A stretch of DNA of 64,000 bases from Crenalkalicoccus roseus (GCF_004761865.1 NZ_SJDM01000002.1:166522-230521); one strand, 5' to 3'; counted from the stretch's first letter, positions 7,914-16,680 are shown. The notes: generated by a model from the letters alone, not told the origin. Translations and numbers: made by a program.

Positions 7914-8809
7914 GCACCCTCCTCCGCCACGCCCGTGGCCTCGCGCGAGTTCTTGCGCCAGTGCTTCGCGCTCTCCTCCGGGACATAGGCGAGGTCGGCG
8001 TCGAAGACGATGCGCGCCTCGCCGGCCAGTGCGATGAAGCGCTTGCCCTTGCAGCGGCCGATCAGCGTGAGGTTCGCCTGCCGCGCCAGCTCCACCCCCC
8101 AGGCGGTGAAGCCGGAGCGCGAGACCAGGATGGGAATGCCCATGCGGACAGTCTTGATCACCATCTCCGAGGTCAGGCGGCCGGTGGTGTAGAAGATCTT
8201 GTCCTCCGGCTGCTCGCCGTGGCGGAACATCCAGCCCGCGATCTTGTCCACCGCGTTGTGCCGGCCGACATCCTCCATGTAGACGAGCGGCCGGTCCCGC
8301 ACGCAGAGGGCGCAGCCATGGATCGCGCCGGCCTCCAGGTAGAGGCTGGGCAGGGTGTTGATCCGGTGCAGCAGCCGGTAGAGCCACGATGTCCGTATCT
8401 CGGCCGACACGGGAAGCTGGGCCGCCGCGAAATCCTCCATCAGGTCGCCGAAGGCGGTGCCCTGGGCGCAGCCGCTGGTGAGGGTCTTCTTCTTCAGCTT
8501 CTCCTCGTAGTCGGTGCGGCGCTCGGTGCGCACCACCACCACTGCGAGGTCCTCGTCGTACTCGACGCCCGTCACCTTGTCGTCCCGGCGCAGCATCCCC
8601 TGGTTCAGCAGGTAGCCGAGCGCGAGATCCTCCGGCCGGTCGAGGATCGTCATCATGGTGACGATCTCCTGCCCGTTCAGGAACAGCGTCAGCGGCCGCT
8701 CCACGGTGACGCTGGTCTCCACCCGCGCACCGGTGTGGTCGAGGCCGGCGACGCGGCGGGTGAGGCGCGGATCGGCGGGGTCGGGCTGGACCAGGAGCGT
8801 CTCTTCCAT
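7910..8809 (-). CDS. fdhD: formate dehydrogenase sulfurtransferase/accessory protein FdhD
   Basis: FdhD passes sulfur from a cysteine desulfurase to the molybdenum cofactor before insertion into formate dehydrogenase. The 299-residue protein has the conserved [10 protein letters not shown] and [12 protein letters not shown] motifs. The usual CxxC motif is reduced to one cysteine ([13 protein letters not shown]), as in a subset of proteobacterial members. An upstream ATG at 8896 would add 29 Pro/Ala-rich residues but would overlap the divergent BON-LysM start; the ATG at 8809 gives a normal family length and leaves an 85-bp promoter space, so it was preferred. Confidence 0.85.
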   Translation of the reverse strand: MEETLLVQPDPADPRLTRRVAGLDHTGARVETSVTVERPLTLFLNGQEIVTMMTILDRPEDLALGYLLNQGMLRRDDKVTGVEYDEDLAVVVVRTERRTDYEEKLKKKTLTSGCAQGTAFGDLMEDFAAAQLPVSAEIRTSWLYRLLHRINTLPSLYLEAGAIHGCALCVRDRPLVYMEDVGRHNAVDKIAGWMFRHGEQPEDKIFYTTGRLTSEMVIKTVRMGIPILVSRSGFTAWGVELARQANLTLIGRCKGKRFIALAGEARIVFDADLAYVPEESAKHWRKNSREATGVAEEGA

Positions 8810-8894
8810 GGCGGAAAGGTTGGGCGCGCGGCGGACCGGCGCAACCGTCGCAGGCGGCGGGCGTTGCGCCTGCGCGGTTGCAGAAGGGGTTTCC

Positions 8895-9464
8895 ATGCCG
8901 ACCTACCACTTCCCCATCGAGGCGGGCGAGCCGCCGCAGGAGGGCGGCCCGACCGCCGAGGCCATCGCCGCGCGTCTCGAACGGTTCGGCCTGCCTGCCT
9001 CGGCGCTGCGCATCGCCTGCGAGGAGGGGCGGGTGGTGCTGGAAGGGGAGGTGCCCGACGAGGCGACGCAGGAGCGCATCGTCCTCGCTGCCGGCAATGT
9101 GCGGGGGGTTGAGCGCGTGGAGGACCGGATGGTGCCGGCGAAGCGCTCCGGCCTGCTGGAGGCCTTCGGCGGCCTGGCCCACCTGCCGACGGGCGCGGCC
9201 AACCTGAACGCCGGCGAGGCGGAGGTGCACCGCGCCCGCCCCGAGCCCGGCACCGCCTTCGGTCCGGCCGGCAGCCTCTTCCACACCGTGCAGCCGGGGG
9301 AGACGCTGGACGACATCGCCCGGCGGCATTTCGGCTCCACCACCGAGGCCCTGCTGATCCGCGAGGCCAACGCCCCGATGCTCGCGGGAGCGAGGGAGGT
9401 GCAGCCCGGCCTGGTGCTGCGGCTTCCCTCCGGCCGCGCCCGCCGCGGCCCCACGGCCGGCTGA
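8895..9464 (+). CDS. BON and LysM domain protein
   Basis: A 189-residue protein with an N-terminal BON domain (about residues 20-80, ending in the [12 protein letters not shown] strand) and a C-terminal LysM domain (about 128-180, [18 protein letters not shown]). This is the architecture of E. coli YgaU/Kbp, a potassium-binding cytoplasmic protein, and no signal peptide is seen. The ATG has a strong ribosome site (AGAAGGGG, five bases upstream). It is divergent from fdhD and monocistronic. Kbp-like function is inferred from architecture only. Confidence 0.78.
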   Translation: MPTYHFPIEAGEPPQEGGPTAEAIAARLERFGLPASALRIACEEGRVVLEGEVPDEATQERIVLAAGNVRGVERVEDRMVPAKRSGLLEAFGGLAHLPTGAANLNAGEAEVHRARPEPGTAFGPAGSLFHTVQPGETLDDIARRHFGSTTEALLIREANAPMLAGAREVQPGLVLRLPSGRARRGPTAG

Positions 9465-9535
9465 ACCGCGCCGGCCGGTTCCCTTCCGGGCGCCCAGGGT
9501 CTAGCCTTCCCGCAACGAGGAGCGGGAGGAACGGC

Positions 9536-10786
9536 GTGGAGCTGAGCGCGCGGGAACGGCGCATGCTGGACGGGGCCGAGGGCGAGGCGGTGCGCCGCGC
9601 CTTGGCCTATCAGGTCGAGGTCGGGCGCTTCTTCGGCGCGCGGCGCCTGGTGCCGGTCACCAACGCCCACATGATGGGCGACATCGAGGTGCTGGGCGAT
9701 GCCGGCCTCGGCTTCCTGCGCGAGATGCAGGCGCTCGGCGCCCGCGCGCGCATCCCGATCACCACCAACGCCCGCTGCGTGGATTTCGCCTGGGCGGACC
9801 GCCTCGGCCAGGATCCGGGCGAATGCGCCAAGGAACGGCAGGTGATCGCCACGCTGCAGGCGATGGACATCCTCACCACCGATACCTGCATCAACTACCA
9901 GACGCTCTACCAGCCGCATCTCGGCGAGCGCGTCGCCTGGGGCGACACCGGCACCTGCATCTACGCCAACAGCGTCTTCGGGGCGCGCACCAATTTCGAG
10001 AGCGGCCCCGCCGCGCTCGCCGCCGCCATCACCGGCCGCACGCCGGAATACGGCTTCCACCTGGAGGCGCACCGGCGTGGCTCCTTCCTCGTGGACCTCT
10101 CCGGCGCCACGCTCGGCGACCTCGCCGACTGGGGCGCGGTGGGCAGGATCGTGGGCGAGAGCCACCAGAGCTACTACGCGGTGCCGGTCTTCATCGGGCT
10201 GCGCCGGCCACCGCTTGCCGACGAGCTCAAGCATCTCGGCTGCGCGCTCGCCTCCTACGGCTCCATGGGGATGTTCCACATGGTGGGGGTGACGCCCGAG
10301 GCGCCCTCGGTGGAAGCGGCCTTCGGCGGCGCGGTGCCCGAGGGCGCCGAGCGCATGGCGGTGGACGACGCGGCGATCGAGGCGGTGTATCGCGGCTACG
10401 ACCTCGGCGAGGGCGATGCGCGGCTGGTGGTGTTCTCCGGCCCGCAGCTCTCGCTGTTCGAGATCAAGCACCTGTCGGCGCTGTTCGCCGGGCGGCGCGT
10501 GGCGCGCGGCACCAGCGTCTTCGTCACCTCGAGCAACGGCGTGCTCAGCGCGGCGCGGAAGCTCGGCTACCTGGCGCCGCTGGAGGAGGCGGGCGTGGCG
10601 GTGCTGGAGGGGGTGTGCTTCTACATCCTGCAGAACCTCTCGCCGATGCGGGAGCGGGAAGGATGGCGCAACATGGTCAGCAACAGCGCCAAGATCGTGA
10701 ACATCATCGGCGCCCACCGCTTCCGCACCATCCTGCGCCGCACCGCCGACTGCGTGGAGATCGCCTGCACGGGGGCGCTGCGATGA
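9536..10786 (+). CDS. aconitase X catalytic (large) subunit, DUF521 family
   Basis: A 416-residue protein of the AcnX catalytic family, whose members dehydrate hydroxy acids such as cis-3-hydroxy-L-proline or mevalonate 5-phosphate. Conserved cysteines lie in TTNARCVDFAWAD, TTDTCINYQ and the GTCIYANSVFGARTN segment that builds the metal-cluster pocket. It starts with GTG behind a strong GGAG site and overlaps the small subunit gene by 4 nt (ATGA). The neighbouring Bug binding protein and SAF oxidoreductase suggest catabolism of an imported carboxylic acid. The substrate cannot be read from the sequence. Confidence 0.82.
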   Translation: MELSARERRMLDGAEGEAVRRALAYQVEVGRFFGARRLVPVTNAHMMGDIEVLGDAGLGFLREMQALGARARIPITTNARCVDFAWADRLGQDPGECAKERQVIATLQAMDILTTDTCINYQTLYQPHLGERVAWGDTGTCIYANSVFGARTNFESGPAALAAAITGRTPEYGFHLEAHRRGSFLVDLSGATLGDLADWGAVGRIVGESHQSYYAVPVFIGLRRPPLADELKHLGCALASYGSMGMFHMVGVTPEAPSVEAAFGGAVPEGAERMAVDDAAIEAVYRGYDLGEGDARLVVFSGPQLSLFEIKHLSALFAGRRVARGTSVFVTSSNGVLSAARKLGYLAPLEEAGVAVLEGVCFYILQNLSPMREREGWRNMVSNSAKIVNIIGAHRFRTILRRTADCVEIACTGALR

Positions 10787-11208
10787 GCGCGCCCCTGCAC
10801 GTGATCCGCCTCGACCGCGCCTTCGGCCCGGTGGTGGAGGGGGAGGCGCTGGTCTCCGAGGAGGGGTTCTCCCCCCGCTACGACCTCGACCGCTGGAGCG
10901 GCCTGATCACCAAGCCGGGGCACCGGCTGGAAGGGATGAGCATCAAGGACCGCATCTGCTTCTTCCCCACGGCGAAGGGCGGCATCGCCGCGGGCTGGGC
11001 CTTCAACGACATCAGGGCCAAGGGCATCGCCCCGCGCGCCTTCTGCTTCGGCGTCACCAACCCGGTGATGGTGCAGGGCGCGATCCTCGCCGGCATCCCG
11101 ATCACCGAGGGCTGGTCGGAGGATCCGCGCGCGGTGCTGCGCACCGGCGACTGGGTGCGGGTGGACCCGGCGCGGCGGGAGGTGGAACTGCTGCGGAGGG
11201 CGCCGTGA
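10783..11208 (+). CDS. aconitase X swivel (small) subunit, DUF126 family
   Basis: A 141-residue swivelling domain that closes over the AcnX catalytic subunit. Landmarks are GFSPRYDLDRWSGLITKPGH, IKDRICFFPTAKGG and GVTNPVMVQGAILAGIP. The segment that in many homologues reads GSCTGS is GGIAAG here, so the phosphate- or substrate-contacting Ser/Cys pattern differs. It is translationally coupled to both neighbours: ATGA overlap with the large subunit and GTGA overlap with the downstream binding-protein gene. Confidence 0.82.
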   Translation: MSAPLHVIRLDRAFGPVVEGEALVSEEGFSPRYDLDRWSGLITKPGHRLEGMSIKDRICFFPTAKGGIAAGWAFNDIRAKGIAPRAFCFGVTNPVMVQGAILAGIPITEGWSEDPRAVLRTGDWVRVDPARREVELLRRAP

Positions 11209-12151
11209 CCGCCCGTCGCGCGCTGCTCCTGGCGGCGGGTGGCCTGGCGATGGCGCCCGCGCTCCGCGCCGAGGGCTGGGGGCCCGAGCGCCCGCTGCGT
11301 CTGGTGGTGCCCTTTCCGCCCGGTGGCCCCACCGACCTCGTGGCCCGCCCGCTGGCGCAGCGCCTCGGCGAGGCGCTCGGCCAGCCGGTGGTGGTGGACA
11401 ATCGCGGTGGCGCGGGGGGCAATGTGGGCGCGGACGCGGTGGCGAAGGCGCCGCCCGACGGTCATACGCTGCTGCTCTCCAATGTCGGCGTGCTGGCGGT
11501 GAACCAAGCACTCTACCGCACCCTGCCCTTCGACCCGGAGCGCGACTTTCGTCCCCTCGCGGTGGTGGCCGGGGCGCCGGTGGCGCTGGTGGTGAACGCC
11601 GCCGTCCCGGTGCGCGGGGTGGCCGAGTTCGTGGCCTGGACCCGGGCGCAGCCGGCGCCGGAACGCCCGGCCATCTGGCGGGCGAGATGTTCCGTATCCG
11701 CACCGGAGCCGCGCTGACCCATGTGCCCTATCGCGGCAGCGCCCCCGCGGTGCAGGACCTGGCAGCGGGCCACATCCCGGCAATGTTCGACCCCGTCCAG
11801 TCTCCGCTCGGCCAGATCCAGGCAGGCAGGGTGCGGGCACTCGCGGTTTCCGCTCCGGCGCGCAGCCCCGCCCTGCCCGAGGTGCCCACCATGGCCGAGG
11901 CCGGCGTCTCCGGGCACGAGATGGTGGCGTGGTGGGCCGTCGTGGCGCCGCGGGCGATACCCGAGGCGGCGGCGGCGCGCCTCGCCGCCGAGATAGCGCG
12001 GATCGCGCAGCGGCCGGACTGGCGGGAGGGGCTGGCGCGGCTCGGCATCAGCCCGATGCTGCTGCAGGGAGAGGAGCTGGCCGCCTTCCTGGACCAGGAG
12101 CGGCGGCGATGGGGCGAGGCGGTCCGGGTCTCCGGCGCCAGCGCGGACTGA
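11205..12151 (+). pseudogene. Bug/TctC-type tripartite tricarboxylate transporter binding protein, frameshifted
   Basis: Two frames together make one Bug-family periplasmic binding protein. The first runs from a GTG at 11205 (overlapping the AcnX small subunit) through a signal peptide and LRLVVPFPPGGPTDLVARPL to a stop at 11717. The second picks up homology at about 11651 with AGAGTPGHLAGEMFRIRTG and continues to HVPYRGSAPAVQDL and the normal C-terminus at 12151. At the junction, around 11650-11660, roughly seven family residues (the usual YGS segment) are missing and the frame changes, consistent with a deletion of about 22 nt. It is either a recent pseudogene or an assembly error. Confidence 0.75.
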
Positions 12152-12162
12152 CCTGCCGGGAT

Positions 12163-12186
12163 CCCATCGCGGCCGGCCGTGATGGG
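12163..12186 (+). terminator. Stem-loop after the AcnX/Bug transcript
   Basis: A 10-bp stem CCCATCGCGG / CCGTGATGGG (one G-U pair) closes a CCGG tetraloop 12 bp after the Bug stop codon. No T-tract follows, so efficiency as an intrinsic terminator is uncertain. The remaining 165 bp before the next gene show no other clear element. Confidence 0.5.
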
Positions 12187-12350
12187 GGCGGCGTGGCGAA
12201 CGCGGCCGCCGGCATGAGGGCGCCGCCCGGCGATTCCTTCCGCACACGGGCAGATGACCGCGCCTCACGCCTTCGGGCCTCCAAGCGATCTCCCCGGGAC
12301 GGTAGAGGAAGGCATCGGCGGGCTCGGCCTGCGCCAGGGACGGAGATGGC

Positions 12351-13682
12351 ATGATCATCGTGGACAGGCTGCTGCGGCAGCGGGAGGCCGAGGGCAGGCC
12401 GGTGCGGGTCGGCATGGTGGGCGCAGGCTTCATGGCGCGCGGCATCGCCAACCAGATCGTCAACTCGGTGCCGGGGATGCGGCTGGTCGCCATCGCCAAC
12501 CGCACCCCGCCGCGCGCCATCCGCGCCTATGCCGAGGCGGGGCGGGAGGAGGTGCGGGAGGTCGGCAGCGTCGCCGCCCTCGAGGACTGCATCCGCGCCG
12601 GCGTACCGGCCGTCACCGGCGACCCGGCGCTGCTCTGCGCCGCCGAGGGGATCGACTGCCTGGTGGAGGTGACCGGGGCGGTGGAGTTCGGCGCGCAGGT
12701 CATCATGGCCGCGATCCGCCACGGCAAGCATGTGGTCACCATGAACGCGGAGGTGGACGGCACGGTGGGCCCGGTGCTGAAGCGCCACGCCGACCGCGCC
12801 GGCGTGATCCTCTCCGGCAGCGACGGCGACCAGCCGGGCGTGCAGATGAACCTGTACCGCTTCGTGCGCTCCATCGGCCTGACGCCGCTGGTCTGCGGCA
12901 ACATCAAGGGCCTGCAGGACCCCTACCGCACGCCGACGACGCAGGCCGGCTTCGCGGCGAAATGGGGCCAGGACCCGCACATGGTCACCAGCTTCGCCGA
13001 CGGCACCAAGATCAGCTTCGAGCAGGCGATCGTCGCCAACGCCACCGGGATGGGCATCGCGAAGCGCGGCATGCTCGGCCTCGACCACGCCGGCCATGTG
13101 GACGAGCTGACGAGGGTGTACGACATCGGGATGCTGCGCGCGCATGGCGGCATCGTGGACTACGTCGTGGGCGCCAGGCCGGGGCCGGGGGTCTATGTGC
13201 TGGCCGCGCATGACGACCCGAAGCAGCGCCACTACCTGAACCTGTACAAGCTGGGGGAGGGGCCACTCTACAGCTTCTACACCCCCTACCACCTCTGCCA
13301 TTTCGAGGTGCCGCTCTCCGTCGCGCGCGTGGTGCTGTGCGGCGACCCCGTGATCCAGCCGCTGGACGGGCCGCGCGTCGAGGTGGTGGCGACGGCCAAG
13401 ACCGACCTCGCCGCGGGCACGGTGCTGGATGGGCTGGGGGGCTACCACACCTACGGCCAGTGCGAGACCTATCCCGCCGCCCGCGCCGCGCGCCTGCTGC
13501 CCATGGGCGTGGCCGAAGGCTGCCGGTTGCGCCGCGCCGTGGCGAAGGATGCGGTGCTGACCTATGACGATGTCGAGCTGCCGCCGGGCCGGCTGGTGGA
13601 CCGGCTGCGCGCCGAGCAGGACGCGCTGTTCCCGCTGCCGGGCCGCAGCCGCGCCAATGTGGCGCCGGCGCCGGCGCTGTAG
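12351..13682 (+). CDS. homoserine dehydrogenase-like NAD(P)-binding oxidoreductase with C-terminal SAF-type domain
   Basis: A 443-residue protein with an N-terminal Rossmann domain (VGMVGAGFMARGIANQIV, about residues 19-36), a central catalytic domain with EVDGTVGPVLKRHAD and SDGDQPGVQMNLYRF, and a C-terminal SAF-like module (TKTDLAAGTVLDG type, about residues 352-425). The fold resembles homoserine dehydrogenase, but the protein is not a canonical Hom. Related proteins occur in sugar-acid catabolic loci. Here it follows the AcnX/Bug genes after about 200 bp that include a stem-loop, so it is probably a separate transcript in the same catabolic region. The substrate is unknown. Confidence 0.7.
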   Translation: MIIVDRLLRQREAEGRPVRVGMVGAGFMARGIANQIVNSVPGMRLVAIANRTPPRAIRAYAEAGREEVREVGSVAALEDCIRAGVPAVTGDPALLCAAEGIDCLVEVTGAVEFGAQVIMAAIRHGKHVVTMNAEVDGTVGPVLKRHADRAGVILSGSDGDQPGVQMNLYRFVRSIGLTPLVCGNIKGLQDPYRTPTTQAGFAAKWGQDPHMVTSFADGTKISFEQAIVANATGMGIAKRGMLGLDHAGHVDELTRVYDIGMLRAHGGIVDYVVGARPGPGVYVLAAHDDPKQRHYLNLYKLGEGPLYSFYTPYHLCHFEVPLSVARVVLCGDPVIQPLDGPRVEVVATAKTDLAAGTVLDGLGGYHTYGQCETYPAARAARLLPMGVAEGCRLRRAVAKDAVLTYDDVELPPGRLVDRLRAEQDALFPLPGRSRANVAPAPAL

Positions 13683-13721
13683 CGCGAGGCACCCTGGCGC
13701 CGACTGCGCGGGCATGGCCCC

Positions 13722-13768
13722 GGAGCGGATCCCGTCCAGGGGACCCGCCTGAACGGATGAGGATGCTC
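13722..13768. repeat. Dispersed intergenic palindromic repeat, copy A
   Basis: The segment has the plan GCGGATCCCGT - spacer - CTGAACGGATGAGGATGCTC. A closely similar element is at 57129-57173 (GCGGATCCCGT ... CTGAACGGGTGAAGAGGCTC). Both lie in gaps between converging genes and can fold through ATCC-CGT pairing with ACG-GAT. The pattern fits a REP-like family or a shared terminator structure. Confidence 0.5.
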
Positions 13769-13821
13769 GTACGATCAACGAGGGGAGCGTTTGTCGCGAG
13801 CTGGGCCGGACGGCAAGCGTC

Positions 13822-14613
13822 CTACCCCTCGCGCCCGAGCGCGCTCTCGTGCCAGCGGCGCAGCAGCAGGTGCTGCACCAGGCCGAGCGCGGCGAAGATG
13901 GCGATGCCGCAGGCGCTGATCAGCGCCAGCGCGGCGAACATGCGCGGGATGCGGAGCTGGTAGCCGGCCTCCAGGATGCGGAAGGCGAGGCCCGATCCCG
14001 TGCCGCCGGCGCCGGCGACGAACTCCGCCACCACCGCGCCGATCAGCGAGAGCCCCCCGGCCACGCGCAGCCCGGCCAGGAAGAAGGGCAGCGCGGCGGG
14101 CAGGCGCAGCAGCCACAGCGCCTGCCAGCGCGTGGCGCCGTAGAGGCGGAACAGCTCCTCCAGGTTGCGGTCGGCGCTGTTGAGGCCGAGCACGGTGTTG
14201 GACAGGATCGGGAAGAAGGCGACGATCCAGGCGCAGAGCAGCAGCGCCAGGGTGACGTCGTCCACCCAGATCAGGATCAGCGGCGCGATGGCGACGATCG
14301 GCGTCACCTGCAGCACCACCGCATAGGGGAAGAGGGCGCGCTCCACCCAGCGCGACTGCGCGAACAGCACGGCGAGCAGCCCGCCCACCGTCACCGCCGC
14401 CAGCAGCGCGAGCAGCGCGATGCGCAGCGTCGCCAGCAGCGAGGCGGAGAGCAGCGGCCAGTCCTCGGCCAGCGCGCGGGCGACCGCCACCGGGCCGGGA
14501 AGGACGTAGGGCGGCACCGCGAAATGCCGCACCAGCGCCTCCCACCCCGCGAGCACGGCAAGGCCGGTCAGCGCCGGCAGCAGCCAGAGGAGCAGGCGCG
14601 GCGCCGCGCTCAT
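13822..14613 (-). CDS. ABC transporter permease (SsuC/TauC/ThiX-type)
   Basis: A 263-residue inner-membrane permease with about six transmembrane segments and the cytoplasmic EAA loop (LEELFRLYGATRWQALWLLRLP), which docks onto the ATPase. It is of the BPD type found with nitrate/sulfonate/taurine/thiamine-precursor systems. The ATG at 14613 overlaps the stop of the ATPase gene by 4 nt. It is the last gene of a three-gene operon (binding protein, ATPase, permease). The 139-bp gap beyond it holds repeat copy A. Confidence 0.85.
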   Translation of the reverse strand: MSAAPRLLLWLLPALTGLAVLAGWEALVRHFAVPPYVLPGPVAVARALAEDWPLLSASLLATLRIALLALLAAVTVGGLLAVLFAQSRWVERALFPYAVVLQVTPIVAIAPLILIWVDDVTLALLLCAWIVAFFPILSNTVLGLNSADRNLEELFRLYGATRWQALWLLRLPAALPFFLAGLRVAGGLSLIGAVVAEFVAGAGGTGSGLAFRILEAGYQLRIPRMFAALALISACGIAIFAALGLVQHLLLRRWHESALGREG

Positions 14614-15371
14614 GCCGCCATGGCCCGTTCCAGCGCCGCGCTCGCCTCGCGGCACAGCGCGGCATAGGCGGCGGAGGTGCGGAAGCCGGGCGGGCGCGGC
14701 ATCGGCGCCGCGACCGGCAGCACGGCGGCGACCCGGCCCGGCCGCGCCGCCATCACCACGATGCGGGTGGCGAGGTAGACGCTCTCGAACACCGAATGGG
14801 TGACGAACACCACCGTCATGCCGCTGCCTTGCCAGAGCGCCAGCAGCTCGTCGTTCAGCCGGTGGCGGGTGATCTCGTCGAGCGCGGCGAAGGGCTCGTC
14901 CATCAGCAGCAGGGCAGGGCGGGTGACCAGGGCGCGGGCGAGGGAAACGCGCATGCGCATCCCTCCCGAGAGCTCGCGCGGATAGGCGCGCTCGAACCCC
15001 GCGAGGCCGACCGCGGCGAGCGCCGCCCGCCCCCGCGCCTCCTGCTCCGCCCGCGGCAGGCCGGCGAGGCGCAGCGGCAGGCGCGCATTGGCGAGCGCAT
15101 CCGCCCAGGGCATCAGCGTCGGGTCCTGGAACACGAAGCCGATGCCGCGGCGGCCGGGATGGCCGCGCGGCCAGTCGATCCGCCCCTCGCTCGGGGCCAG
15201 CAGCCCGGCCAGCAACCGCAGCAGGGTGGACTTGCCGCAGCCCGAGGGGCCGAGGATGGAGAGGAACTCCCCCGCCTCGATCGCGAGGTCCAGGCCGGCG
15301 AGCGCCAGGGTGCCGTTGCCGAAGCGCCGGGCGACGCCGCCGAGCGAGACGAGCGGCGCCGCCGCCGTCAC
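14610..15371 (-). CDS. ABC transporter ATP-binding protein (SsuB/ThiZ-type)
   Basis: A 253-residue nucleotide-binding subunit with Walker A GPSGCGKST, Q-loop FVFQDPTLMPW, signature LSGGMRMRVSLARAL, Walker B LLLMDEPFAALDE and the switch His in VFVTHSVFES. It energises the permease encoded immediately downstream and overlaps it by 4 nt; its GTG start also overlaps the binding-protein stop by 4 nt. Substrate specificity comes from the binding protein, so the class (aromatic sulfonate, taurine or pyrimidine precursor) cannot be fixed here. Confidence 0.87.
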   Translation of the reverse strand: MTAAAPLVSLGGVARRFGNGTLALAGLDLAIEAGEFLSILGPSGCGKSTLLRLLAGLLAPSEGRIDWPRGHPGRRGIGFVFQDPTLMPWADALANARLPLRLAGLPRAEQEARGRAALAAVGLAGFERAYPRELSGGMRMRVSLARALVTRPALLLMDEPFAALDEITRHRLNDELLALWQGSGMTVVFVTHSVFESVYLATRIVVMAARPGRVAAVLPVAAPMPRPPGFRTSAAYAALCREASAALERAMAA

Positions 15372-16405
15372 GCCCGGCCGATGCCCCTGTTGACCAGCGA
15401 GAGGTCGAAGGCGCGGCGCCAGTCAAGATCCCTCGGCAGCACGCCGACCGCGGCGACCGAATCGTGGAAGCGCCCCCAGCGTTCCTCGGTCATGGCGCCG
15501 ATGCCGAGCGTCGCCGCGTCGCCGGAGCGGACGATGCCCTGCTCGTTCATCATGCGCGTGCCGAAGGCGATCAGCTCCTCCGTCATCTCCGGGTTCTGCT
15601 CCCGGATCAGGCGGTTGGCGCCCGCCGTGTCGAAGCCGCCCGCGGGCCCCTTCAGGTACTGGTCCCAGCCCCGCAGCGTGGCGTCCACGAAGCGCTGGAT
15701 CACCTCGCGCCGCTCGGCCAGCGTGCGGGCGCCGACGTTGATGGTGGTGCCGTAATTCTCGAAGCCGGCGTCGTGCACCAGCAGCAGCACCGGCTCGATC
15801 CCCTGCTGGCGGATGGAGAAGGGCTCGCTGCCGAGATAGCCCTGCTGCACGATCCGGCGGTCGGCCAGGAAGGGCTGCAGGTTGAAGGTGTAGGGCCGCA
15901 CCTGGTCGTCGGAGAGGCCGAACTTCTCGCGCACGAAGGGCCACCAGGTCACCCGCGGCTCGGCGCTGATCAGGATGGTGCGGCCCCTGAGCGCCTCGAA
16001 GCCCGTCAGCCCGGTGCCGGGGTGGCCGATCAGCACCACCGGGTCCTTCTGGAAGATCGCGGCAATGCAGAGGAAGGGCATGGCCTCGCGCACGAAGTTG
16101 AGCGCCGTCAGGCCGTTGCCCATGGACATGTCCACCCGCCCGCCAACCAGGAGCTGCGCCGGGTTGATCTGCGGCCCGCCGGAGCGGAGCTCCACCTCCA
16201 GCCCCGCCTCGCGGTAGAGGCCGGCGGCCTGCGCCTGGTAGAAGCCGCCATGCTCGGCCTGGGCGCGCCAGTTCGTCACGAAGCTCACGCGGTCGAGCCT
16301 GGGCTGCGCCCGCGCCGGGCCGGGGGCCGCCACGAGCAGCGGCGCGCCGGCGCCGAGCAGCCCGAGCGCCGCGCGGCGCGAGACGATGAAGCGCTGGACG
16401 GTCAT
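15368..16405 (-). CDS. ABC transporter substrate-binding protein, NMT1/THI5-like
   Basis: A 345-residue periplasmic binding protein with an export signal (SRRAALGLLGAGAPLLVAAP then ARAQ). The mature part opens with VSFVTNWRAQAEHGGFYQAQ and has GGPQINPAQLLVGGRVDMSM, typical of the THI5/NMT1 family that binds pyrimidines or thiamine precursors. The ATG at 16405 follows a GAGAGGGGGG ribosome site; the longer in-frame start at 16480 adds a non-conserved leader and was rejected. The divergent neighbour is a thiamine-diphosphate enzyme, which fits thiamine-precursor uptake. No TPP riboswitch could be recognised in the 275-bp leader region. Confidence 0.82.
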   Translation of the reverse strand: MTVQRFIVSRRAALGLLGAGAPLLVAAPGPARAQPRLDRVSFVTNWRAQAEHGGFYQAQAAGLYREAGLEVELRSGGPQINPAQLLVGGRVDMSMGNGLTALNFVREAMPFLCIAAIFQKDPVVLIGHPGTGLTGFEALRGRTILISAEPRVTWWPFVREKFGLSDDQVRPYTFNLQPFLADRRIVQQGYLGSEPFSIRQQGIEPVLLLVHDAGFENYGTTINVGARTLAERREVIQRFVDATLRGWDQYLKGPAGGFDTAGANRLIREQNPEMTEELIAFGTRMMNEQGIVRSGDAATLGIGAMTEERWGRFHDSVAAVGVLPRDLDWRRAFDLSLVNRGIGRA

Positions 16406-16497
16406 GCAATCCCCCCTCTCCGCCGGCGGCGCCACCGCCCGGCCGGCGCGACAGGGTGGCACGCCTGCGGGGGGGCGCAAGCGCCAATGGCCCCCAG

Positions 16498-16557
16498 TGT
16501 CTCAGTTCGCCCGATTGCACCGCAGTCTTCTGCGGCGGCCGAGGGCGAACTGAGACA
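16498..16557. repeat. 60-bp element with perfect 15-bp terminal inverted repeats and a nested hairpin
   Basis: TGTCTCAGTTCGCCC at 16498-16512 is the exact reverse complement of 16543-16557. Inside it lies a second hairpin, CCGCAG-TCTT-CTGCGG (16520-16535). The element is in the divergent promoter space between the ABC operon and the TPP enzyme operon. It could be a miniature inverted-repeat element, an operator or a transcript-end structure. No flanking target duplication is evident. Confidence 0.8.
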
Positions 16558-16680
16558 GGACCCGATGGCAGGACATCTTGCGGCCGCGGCCGGTCCCGCG
16601 CACCCTGCACCCCTCTCTGCCCGCCCCGCACCCCATCCGAGGGCGGCGGCGGGCGCTTGCCGGAAAGGGGAAGAGACGCC

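Noticed and set aside
8810-8896. Upstream start for fdhD at 8896
   Set aside because: It would add a Pro/Ala-rich stretch not typical of FdhD and overlap the start of the divergent BON-LysM gene, leaving no promoter space.
8903-10717. 604-codon minus-strand open frame
   Set aside because: Antisense to the BON-LysM and aconitase-X genes, both strongly supported.
16406-16680. TPP riboswitch upstream of the thiamine-like ABC operon
   Set aside because: The conserved CUGAGA and GAxCCUGA-type blocks were sought in the right order and not found; CTGAGA occurs only as part of the inverted repeat.
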